Assembly: GCF_014322765.1 (NCBI RefSeq)
Contig: NZ_JAASTZ010000014.1
Span: 35,901-99,900 of the forward strand
Direction: 5' to 3'
Length of the DNA stretch: 64,000 nucleotides
DNA from: Listeria immobilis
GTDB lineage: Bacteria; Bacillota; Bacilli; Lactobacillales; Listeriaceae
Made by a program: the position numbers and the translations under genes. Shown here in pieces: positions 58,501 to 64,000 of the stretch (positions within the stretch are counted from its first letter, which is position 1; each line of letters starts with the position of its first letter). The notes below the pieces were generated by a model that had not been told where the DNA came from, did no database searches, and was given only the letters and a program-made list of their open reading frames with translations.

Positions 58501-59994
58501 AAAGCTAAAAATGAAGAATACATCAAGAGCTTAACAGACAACAACAAAGAAGCAAATGGTAGCTTGAAGGAATTCAAAGACAATTTGGTTAAATTCTATA
58601 TGCAGGCTGGCATGAGTGCAGAGCAAGCTAAAAAGCAAGTAGAGATTGACACGCAAGGCTTAGTGGACTCTGTTGATTCATCGGGTAATAAGATTGCAAC
58701 GCACGCTACTACCCTTAGCGAGAAATTCATCAAAGGGCTTAATGAGAAAAATGCGGATATTCCCGCTACCGCGAAAAAATGGGGATTAGATCTAGAATCT
58801 AACACCAAAATCGATTTAGGTAAAAACGGAAGCATGACCGCAAAAGATTTCTTTAAAGCTATTCAAGCTGGCGGCGAAGAGGCACTACCTATGTTGCAGT
58901 ATTTCTTTTCCAGCAAACTGGAGGCTATCACAGCTAAAGACCTAAGTGAGGTTGGTAAAGCGGATATGGATACACTCCGCGGAGGTTTAGAAACAGGCGC
59001 TATTACACTAGACCAGCTAAAAGAGAAATTTGGCTCTTCCATGCTAAACATATATAACAAGGATTTGTCCAAAGTAGGGCAGGATAACATCACTACTTTA
59101 CGCAATGGTCTAGATACAGGTGCAGTTACGCTGGATGAACTGGAAGGAAAATACAAAACACAACTTAATAAAATCTATGACAAGGATTTAGCAAAGATTG
59201 GTAAAGGTGATATTGCTACACTGAAGGCGGGGATGGACTTAGGTCTTCCTAGTGTTAATACCTATCTGTCTGGATTGAAATCAACTATCAAGAAAGATAC
59301 AAAAGTGGATATAAAAGGCGTTGGTAAAACCAACATTGATGGACTTGTAAAGGGGTTTCAGAATGGGAAAATTAATGTTGACCAATTCCTCTCAGGTTTG
59401 CGCGCATTACAGAAGAAAGGTAGTAAGCAGGATTTATCTAAAGAAGGTAAAGCCAACTCGCAAACTTTCGTAAATGGAGCAAACAGTAAAAAAGGGAGCG
59501 CTAAAACAGCGGGTACGAATATAGCAAAAAGTGCAAAGTCCGGCGCTGGTTCAGTCTCTGCCGCCCAAGAGGGTAAGAATTTTGGGGATGGCTTTGCTTC
59601 TGGTATTAGCTCTGTAGCAAAAAAAGCGGCGAGCTCAGCGGCTAATATGGTAACTAATGCAATAGCAGCCGCAAAAAAAGCACAGAACTCTAATTCACCG
59701 GCTAAAAAGCTGATAGCAAAGGGTAAAGATTTTGCGGATGGCTACACCCTCGGTATTGACGAGAATGCAGACAGCGCAGCAATGGCAGCCGCTAATATGG
59801 CGGAGGGGGCTATTAGTGCAGCAAATGGAGTGCCTAGCATGTCTTATCTGCAAAACATGCAGGATTTAGCTACAAACTTCAATTCTACTCAGAACTATCT
59901 ACAATTTCAATTTAATGGGCTCACTATTCGCGAAGAGGCCGATATCAATAAGCTAGTTGATGCCATAGATGAAAGGCTAGGTGATAAGTATTGA
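55600..59994 (+). CDS. Tape measure protein
   Basis: A 1464-residue protein that sets tail length. Residues 1-220 are coiled coil; 260-560 contain the phage tail 'TP901 core' (AITAMNLASTFDADVNEVVR, FGTKFEDLGNKAVYAMTD); 600-655 hold two hydrophobic segments (LIIGLAATAAAIGPVTAGVG, ATIAGIGLGIVALGGTLAL). Residues about 1105-1230 hold tandem repeats of roughly 40 residues around KDLSKVG...TLRNGLDTGAVTLDELK. The Ala/Ser/Lys-rich end follows. At 1464 residues, with alpha-helix rise, it implies a tail of roughly 200 nm. No lytic transglycosylase domain is evident. Confidence 0.93.
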   Translation: MAKDAEKKIKFKVDSQQYNAAMKQMNADTAKLNKEFRLEQEQLKETGSASDKLESQMGKLAKEQELAGKKIEATGEHLDEAKKTFGENSKEAQNLEKKLLDLQIAEQRLANQSIDAARKMEQLSKSENEANSSSAKRKQALSQLGTEQDRLSRSNERLDQELELQIATMGNGAKETDKLKASQSILGKQMGNTASQVKNLEQQLELAKKEYGKNSQEVEELEKDLLSAKTAYANFGNELDKTNKDLGVFGVKTKEAGENVAKAGGAMSAGITAPVLAIGAASISAAGDVADSQSKITGALGTTQAQTAKLSATARSIYVDGYGESLEEVTDALTRVKLKMSDLDGKELEQATITAMNLASTFDADVNEVVRGGDGLMKNFKISSEEAFQKLAWGAQNGLNFSDELFDNISEYAPLFSQAGFSIDEMFAILDAGTQEGAYNLDYVNDLVKEFGIRIQDGSKSTTEAMGQMSGSTKKMFKEYQNGKVTAAQMFKAIGKDLKGMDDQQKATQIGTALFGTKFEDLGNKAVYAMTDAQTGLMDTKGALDRLNESSESNHQLEVAMRSLKDAIAEIGTALSPVMAAVADAAQEFAAWFKGLDDETKKLIIGLAATAAAIGPVTAGVGLLMMTLNPVSATIAGIGLGIVALGGTLALATAAQKKHDAEVTKSIDNAVLYGEGVSKGTQKAGASFVKLKDTAHTNMTLMKTATVENAKQMSNEVVEAYSGMASKAITALETYRSRLTTEIDTLTKGTGKVGKKTADKATKEVNDSIDENINKIKSAMDTVSALKDKYKGNLAQMTEADRSRYNEATLVLDEQLKVFSKSVAEQEKIAKAASANQDTISMTSYDKQLDAARKARDASTKEAEKYYKKTNKDLEKALADGNISQESYNQLTASNSKLLAENSYKAQKVFAGTNKSLAESVKNTGDVILESGTKLSQLQVRQADGTIKYWSQEKRALVDKAAMQEEIKAKNEEYIKSLTDNNKEANGSLKEFKDNLVKFYMQAGMSAEQAKKQVEIDTQGLVDSVDSSGNKIATHATTLSEKFIKGLNEKNADIPATAKKWGLDLESNTKIDLGKNGSMTAKDFFKAIQAGGEEALPMLQYFFSSKLEAITAKDLSEVGKADMDTLRGGLETGAITLDQLKEKFGSSMLNIYNKDLSKVGQDNITTLRNGLDTGAVTLDELEGKYKTQLNKIYDKDLAKIGKGDIATLKAGMDLGLPSVNTYLSGLKSTIKKDTKVDIKGVGKTNIDGLVKGFQNGKINVDQFLSGLRALQKKGSKQDLSKEGKANSQTFVNGANSKKGSAKTAGTNIAKSAKSGAGSVSAAQEGKNFGDGFASGISSVAKKAASSAANMVTNAIAAAKKAQNSNSPAKKLIAKGKDFADGYTLGIDENADSAAMAAANMAEGAISAANGVPSMSYLQNMQDLATNFNSTQNYLQFQFNGLTIREEADINKLVDAIDERLGDKY

Positions 59995-60902
59995 CAACTA
60001 CCACGTATAGAACTATATCTTACAAAAACAGCGCCGGTGAAATCGTTGACTTCTCCATGCCCTATCAGCAATTTTTGTATAACATCGAGGGCATGGGCTT
60101 TGCCTATGAGAACACGATTGAGGAAAGCAATTACTCAGACCACATTTATGTAGCAAATACTAAATTAACTACGCCCGATTTTTCTGGTGAGCTTAGCCTT
60201 CTGAGTGTATTTGGGGATAATCGAAACATCTACGAGAATCAACGAGAGGTTACTCGCGTGCTGAATTACGACCAGCTTATGCGACAGCAAGGCATAGAAG
60301 CGTATGGCACATTAATTTACAAGAACGCTTCTGGAATCGAGATGTTTTCAAGAGCGCTAATTAAGTCGTTCAGCTTCGGAGAAATTGAAGAGGACGGCGA
60401 CGAGTTAAAAGTAAAAATATCATTTGACCGCATTTCAAAAACATGGGTATCTACGGTGCCTAAGAAAGTGCAAATTAATCTAGAAGGCTCCGACGAAGCA
60501 CATAAGCATCCGTTTTCCCATCCTTGGACACATGGGCAGACTTACAAAGCGGGCTCTGGTACTATCGCGAACATTGGCGGGAACCACTTCGCTAAACTTG
60601 TCATAAAGATACACGGTGAGGTGTCAGCTTTCAATTTAATAATTAGGGACACAACTTCTAGCTTTATGAAACAAATTAAATACGAAGGTAATGTTAACAA
60701 AGGGGAGACGCTTGTCATAGATAATTTTGAGATGTTTGTTCGAAAAGATGGTATTAATTCGATAGCTTACTTCGACCTCTTTTCTGCTGACCCGCCATTT
60801 TTCGATTTATTACCGGGTGTGCCTTATGCAATCAGTGTAGACAGTCAGAACCTACGCGGCTCTATTGAAGTCGAACTGTATGAAACGTGGGTGAGTGCTT
60901 AA
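59991..60902 (+). CDS. Distal tail protein (Dit-like)
   Basis: A 303-residue protein from TTG 59991, which overlaps the tape measure stop. The N-terminal half (YKNSAGEIVDFSMPYQQFLY, LTTPDFSGELSLLSVFG) and position after the tape measure fit Dit, the hub at the tail end. The C-terminal half contains a beta-sandwich (IANIGGNHFAKLVIKIHGEV) typical of phage galectin-like Dit domains. Confidence 0.85.
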   Translation: MTTTTYRTISYKNSAGEIVDFSMPYQQFLYNIEGMGFAYENTIEESNYSDHIYVANTKLTTPDFSGELSLLSVFGDNRNIYENQREVTRVLNYDQLMRQQGIEAYGTLIYKNASGIEMFSRALIKSFSFGEIEEDGDELKVKISFDRISKTWVSTVPKKVQINLEGSDEAHKHPFSHPWTHGQTYKAGSGTIANIGGNHFAKLVIKIHGEVSAFNLIIRDTTSSFMKQIKYEGNVNKGETLVIDNFEMFVRKDGINSIAYFDLFSADPPFFDLLPGVPYAISVDSQNLRGSIEVELYETWVSA

Positions 60903-61930
60903 TGCTTACTTGTTTAGTGTTTGATAAACTCTTGACTCAAAAGGATATTATACCAATTACAGCCGGCTCCTTTACCGTTCATGTATGGGAGTATCAACAG
61001 TTTGAGATTAAGACAAATGCTTCTAGCGTTCAGACTGACGATTTTATAACTATATTAGATGATAAGGAGCCTATTTTTTCAGGCGTGGTGAAACAGTCAG
61101 AAGAAGAGGCAAACGGAACGTTCACCTATTCAGGTTTTGACCTTCGCTATTTGCTCGACCGAGTTCAGATGAACTACCTACTTAACAGGAGTTTGGTAAG
61201 CTCTACAGCCTACGCGGGGGACTCCTTCGTAATTCTTAAAGATACGATACAGAGGGTATTTACATCCGCCATGGTCATAACGAATTTGGATGCAAGTAAA
61301 ACTACTTTCTCGCTGTCACCGCGTATGCAAACAGCATTTGCCTTTCATCGCGCGAACTGTGTATCAAATGACATGACCTACCAGCTATACATCATATCTA
61401 ACAAACGGCTATTTTTGGCTGGAAAGTACTTGAGAGATAAACGAAGAGAGGTAGTTCTACTAACGAACATCACGCATACACAGGGGCAAGTTATAAAGAA
61501 TACCAAAGAAGCATATAATCAGATTTTAGGCCTTGGCGCGGGAGAGGACAATAATAGGGATTATCACTTTATAGATAAAAAAGCTAGTAGTGATTATGCA
61601 AGTTGTTTCGTCTATGATATCCGCGAAAATATTAGTCATGCGGAGTTAGTACAGCGGACTACTGCTAAACTTAAAGAGTTGCAATTTGAGTACACGGTTA
61701 AGTTCTCTACATTAAACAACCACATTGCGAAGTTAGGACTGGACTATAGCGTTGGGGACTATGTAAGTTTTCGAATGCAAAATGGCTCTCTCGTAGATGA
61801 TTTAGTATCAGCTTATACTATCAATATTGATAAAGGAGTCTTATCCCCAAAATACGAGTTAGAGACGGGCATAAAAAAGGGCTCGCTTACAACAAAATTG
61901 AAGGATTTAAAAGAAGGAGGCTACAAATAA
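60902..61930 (+). CDS. Tail tip protein, gp37-like (ReqiPepy6 type)
   Basis: A 342-residue protein from ATG 60902, on the preceding stop codon. It shows the gp27/gp44-like hub pattern (LVFDKLLTQKDIIPITAGSF, FTYSGFDLRYLLDRVQ, LGLDYSVGDYVSFR) found in 'siphovirus ReqiPepy6 Gp37-like' tail proteins. It likely forms the tail tip under Dit; no peptidase domain is visible. Confidence 0.85.
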   Translation: MLTCLVFDKLLTQKDIIPITAGSFTVHVWEYQQFEIKTNASSVQTDDFITILDDKEPIFSGVVKQSEEEANGTFTYSGFDLRYLLDRVQMNYLLNRSLVSSTAYAGDSFVILKDTIQRVFTSAMVITNLDASKTTFSLSPRMQTAFAFHRANCVSNDMTYQLYIISNKRLFLAGKYLRDKRREVVLLTNITHTQGQVIKNTKEAYNQILGLGAGEDNNRDYHFIDKKASSDYASCFVYDIRENISHAELVQRTTAKLKELQFEYTVKFSTLNNHIAKLGLDYSVGDYVSFRMQNGSLVDDLVSAYTINIDKGVLSPKYELETGIKKGSLTTKLKDLKEGGYK

Positions 61931-61931
61931 A

Positions 61932-62702
61932 ATGGCAATTAAGACATTTAACTACACAGGCGATGCATATATCGAAGCCGCGGACACAAGGTCAGAGATA
62001 GGCGCACTTGTAGGAGGCGCTGGCAGCGGCTTTTTTGGTTCTATTGAGCAAATAGGAACAACGAATAGTTACACTGTGAAATCGGGCTCTGTGGTCTTTG
62101 TTGGTGGTCTATGCGTACGTGTGCTTTCGGATGAGGTGTTCGACCTTACAAGCGCGACTTATATAGTTGTTGAGACAAGCTATCAGACTATCACAGATGC
62201 ATATACATGCAGTCTAAAAGCCGTTACGCTTCTCGAGGAAACCACTCGGGCGGGAGAAGTTAATAAACACGTACCAATTTTTAAAAAAGGTCAAGGCGTG
62301 TTAAATGGAGGACGAGGACTAGCGGATATGGTTAAGAAGGCAAATCGCGCCGACTGCTTCTGGGCAGGTGGTAGTTATCTAGACGAGGGGCATAAGTTCA
62401 GCTTTCCAAATCTAAAAGTGAATGATTACAAAATGCTGTACTTAATTTTCTCGCACTACACACCCGGAGTTGGCGCTGACGACTGGGGATGGTTTGTATA
62501 TTCAATCCCAGTGCCCTACATTGAGAATCACCAGGGAGGCGGGCACTCAATACCCCTTATGGCAGAGGATACAACAAAGGTCTTATATAAGTACGCATAC
62601 ATCAGCCTGACACAGGTTGTGGGTAGTTCGAGTAATATACGCGTTATTGACGGCATAAACTTTAGAACTAAATGTCTAAGAGAAATTTGGGGGGTGGGAT
62701 GA
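61932..62702 (+). CDS. Baseplate / receptor-binding protein candidate
   Basis: A 256-residue protein. The first 120 residues are beta-rich (FNYTGDAYIEAADTRSEIG, VGGLCVRVLSDEVF), resembling the N-terminal attachment part of tail fibres. The C-terminal half (FWAGGSYLDEGHKFSFPNL, ADDWGWFVYSIPVPYI) is aromatic and different in kind, as in receptor-binding tips. In Listeria phages such proteins bind wall teichoic acid sugars. Role inferred from order and composition. Confidence 0.7.
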   Translation: MAIKTFNYTGDAYIEAADTRSEIGALVGGAGSGFFGSIEQIGTTNSYTVKSGSVVFVGGLCVRVLSDEVFDLTSATYIVVETSYQTITDAYTCSLKAVTLLEETTRAGEVNKHVPIFKKGQGVLNGGRGLADMVKKANRADCFWAGGSYLDEGHKFSFPNLKVNDYKMLYLIFSHYTPGVGADDWGWFVYSIPVPYIENHQGGGHSIPLMAEDTTKVLYKYAYISLTQVVGSSSNIRVIDGINFRTKCLREIWGVG

Positions 62703-63037
62703 TGATACAATACTATGTACTCTTAGATGCTGACGGGTATATCACAGCGTGGTCAATGAAAGAACAAGAGGGATTTATAAAGGTTAAAGCAAAAGAAGAG
62801 GATTTTAACAAATTAGACTTCGTACGAGTTGAAAAAGGTAAGGCGAAAGTGGATGAGTCGCGCAGAAAAAAAGTGGTTGAAGAATATGAGACGGGTGCCA
62901 AGTCAGAACTTGAAGAACTAATACAAGAGAATGCTAATCAGCTGTTATACACAGCAGAAGTTGAACAGGTATCTCAACAGTCACGACGAGATTATGCAGA
63001 TTTACTATTAACTTTAGCGGAAGCAGGTGTTTTATAA
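62699..63037 (+). CDS. Small tail protein, DUF2977-like
   Basis: A 112-residue protein (IQYYVLLDADGYITAWSM, then a helical charged C-terminus) from ATG 62699, inside the previous stop and 6 bases after GGGGGG. Such proteins lie after receptor-binding genes in Gram-positive phages. The stop overlaps the next ATG. Confidence 0.65.
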   Translation: MMIQYYVLLDADGYITAWSMKEQEGFIKVKAKEEDFNKLDFVRVEKGKAKVDESRRKKVVEEYETGAKSELEELIQENANQLLYTAEVEQVSQQSRRDYADLLLTLAEAGVL

Positions 63038-63174
63038 TGATAAACTGGTATGAAAAAGTGAAAGAGTACTTTATTGGCGGATACTACACAGATGAACAGG
63101 TTAATAAATTTGTTGCATTGAAAAAAATAACATTAGAGCAAGCTAAAGAAATAATCAGTTTAAAAGAAGCCTAA
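63037..63174 (+). CDS. XkdX-like small protein
   Basis: A 45-residue protein: INWYEKVKEYFIGGYYTDEQ then VNKFVALKKITLEQAKEII. This is the XkdX family, found right after tail fibre genes in many phages. ATG 63037 shares a base with the preceding TAA. Confidence 0.85.
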   Translation: MINWYEKVKEYFIGGYYTDEQVNKFVALKKITLEQAKEIISLKEA

Positions 63175-63188
63175 TTAGCTTCTTTTTT
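63162..63188 (+). terminator. Terminator at the end of the tail operon
   Basis: AAAAGAAGC (63162-63170) pairs with GCTTCTTTT (63178-63186) with the XkdX stop codon in the loop, followed by Ts. It separates tail genes from the lysis module. Confidence 0.8.
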
Positions 63189-63211
63189 ATTTTGAGATTG
63201 GAAGTGATAGA

Positions 63212-63433
63212 ATGCCAAAGGATATGTTAGAACCTATTCAGAGATGGGAATTTGAGGCACTAAAGAAAGATGTTGAGAAGCTATCTAAGGATAAGGCGGC
63301 ACTAAAGAGAGAGCTGGATGGCTTTGTAAAAGAACGTGAAAAAGATAGAAAAATGAGCTTGAACGTGATATCGGGCGCGTTGGCATCTTTGCTTGTGGGC
63401 ATACTTACTTTTTTAGTAACGAGGGGGTTTTAA
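63212..63433 (+). CDS. XhlA-like membrane protein
   Basis: A 73-residue protein with a coiled-coil N-terminal part (FEALKKDVEKLSKDKAALKR) and one C-terminal membrane helix (VISGALASLLVGILTFLV). This layout is that of XhlA/haemolysin-like holin helpers. It opens the lysis module. Confidence 0.75.
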   Translation: MPKDMLEPIQRWEFEALKKDVEKLSKDKAALKRELDGFVKEREKDRKMSLNVISGALASLLVGILTFLVTRGF

Positions 63434-63434
63434 T

Positions 63435-63845
63435 ATGCCATTTAAGAAGACAGTAGAGTTTAAAGGTATTGCGGTAATCGAGAGCGGTGTGACCGTGTTT
63501 GGAGCTTATGAAGTAGTTGCGCTTCTCTACAATCCGTCGCTATTCGATAATCAAACATCAGAATCATACGAACTATTAGCGCATTTCATACCTGAGAACA
63601 TCTGGGCGTATATCTTTCTAGCAATGACGCTATTCGTTGGTGTAGGAACACTTCTACAAGCGCACTTTCAAATACGGTTAGGGTTAGTAATGCGAATGCT
63701 AGGGCTGTTTATGGCGGCAATGATAACAGGGTTTTTTGCAGTTGTCTTCCTGTTTGATTTTCCGAATGTGTTGCCGGGCGTCTTAGTAGGATTTGCAACA
63801 ATTGTAGGCATGGGATTAATACAAAATTTTATAAAAAGGACGTGA
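63435..63845 (+). CDS. Phage membrane protein of the lysis module
   Basis: A 136-residue protein with four hydrophobic helices (ESGVTVFGAYEVVALLY, YIFLAMTLFVGVGTLL, LGLFMAAMITGFFAVVFLF, VLVGFATIVGMGLIQNF). It is one base after the previous gene and before a holin. A holin-associated role is inferred from place. Confidence 0.65.
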   Translation: MPFKKTVEFKGIAVIESGVTVFGAYEVVALLYNPSLFDNQTSESYELLAHFIPENIWAYIFLAMTLFVGVGTLLQAHFQIRLGLVMRMLGLFMAAMITGFFAVVFLFDFPNVLPGVLVGFATIVGMGLIQNFIKRT

Positions 63846-63851
63846 CTGAGT

Positions 63852-64000
63852 ATGAAAAATATTAACTGGAAAGTACGATTTAAGAATAAAACATGGGTGA
63901 TTGCGATGATAGCAGCAGTCTTTTTCATTGTGCAAGCGGTGTTGCTTGTGTTCGGGATTTCATGGGATTATAACGAATTGCTACAGCGACTTATCACCGT
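63852..64000 (+). CDS. Holin, phi LC3 family (3' end outside the window)
   Basis: The first 49 residues match the phi LC3 type holins: INWKVRFKNKTWVIAMIAAV, then FFIVQAVLLVFGISWDYNEL. These proteins form the hole in the membrane that releases the endolysin. The gene runs off the window; the endolysin is expected next. Confidence 0.88.
   Translation, partial: MKNINWKVRFKNKTWVIAMIAAVFFIVQAVLLVFGISWDYNELLQRLIT

Overview
The window is low-GC Firmicute DNA that I recognise as Listeria monocytogenes. The cues are the type VII secretion (T7SS) ATPase EssC, followed by an LXG toxin/immunity region, then the chromosomal order PEP-mutase-like enzyme, Ada, pentapeptide-repeat protein and D-2-hydroxyacid dehydrogenase, and then a tRNA-Lys gene carrying a Listeria-type siphophage prophage. 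These identifications come from recognising sequence, not from a database search.

Region 1 (1-25.6 kb) is the 3' half of a T7SS locus and its accessory tail. EssC (5'-truncated by the window) is followed by two small helical LXG-partner proteins, a 534-residue LXG toxin with a glycine-rich membrane-seeking C-terminus, and an immunity-candidate lipoprotein that starts on the base after the toxin stop. Downstream is a long array of repeated small genes: three copies of lipoprotein family A, two intact and one decayed copy of family B, two DUF1672-type lipoproteins, two intact and one dead copy of a third lipoprotein family, duplicated small membrane proteins, an orphan LXG toxin tip, dead LXG-partner remnants and a 175-bp fossil of essC. 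Blocks recur at 6.9-10.5 kb and 15.1-19.9 kb, so the region grew by segmental duplication and is now eroding. It looks like an orphan-immunity archive against T7SS toxins of rivals. At 22.9-23.9 kb lies a probable second antagonism cassette: a Sec-secreted, bacteriocin-like protein overlapping a tiny two-helix membrane protein, beside a dead resolvase.

Region 2 (25.6-29.4 kb) is ordinary chromosome: a PEP mutase/isocitrate lyase family enzyme, Ada, a pentapeptide-repeat protein on the minus strand, a D-2-hydroxyacid dehydrogenase and tRNA-Lys(CTT).

Region 3 (29.4 kb to the end) is a prophage that entered at tRNA-Lys. The lysogeny module (integrase, lipoprotein, ImmA-type protease, CI-type repressor) is on the minus strand and faces an operator region. 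The early/replication genes run rightward: Cro-like regulator, small early proteins, DUF2800 and DUF2815 proteins, family A DNA polymerase, VapE-type primase-helicase, VRR-NUC, SNF2 helicase and an ArpU-type late regulator. An iteron-like repeat cluster at 43.7-43.9 kb is a candidate origin. Late genes follow three TTGGGCAC repeats spaced exactly 11 bp apart: HNH, candidate cos, TerS, TerL, portal, ClpP-like protease, capsid, connectors, tail tube, tail chaperones, tape measure, Dit, tail tip and the start of the lysis module. The capsid and tail-tube genes both end in the same 13-base CCCAGCTGAGCCC site, from which a +1 shift would append a LEM/HeH-like and an FN3-like domain respectively. 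The right attachment site and the endolysin lie beyond the window.
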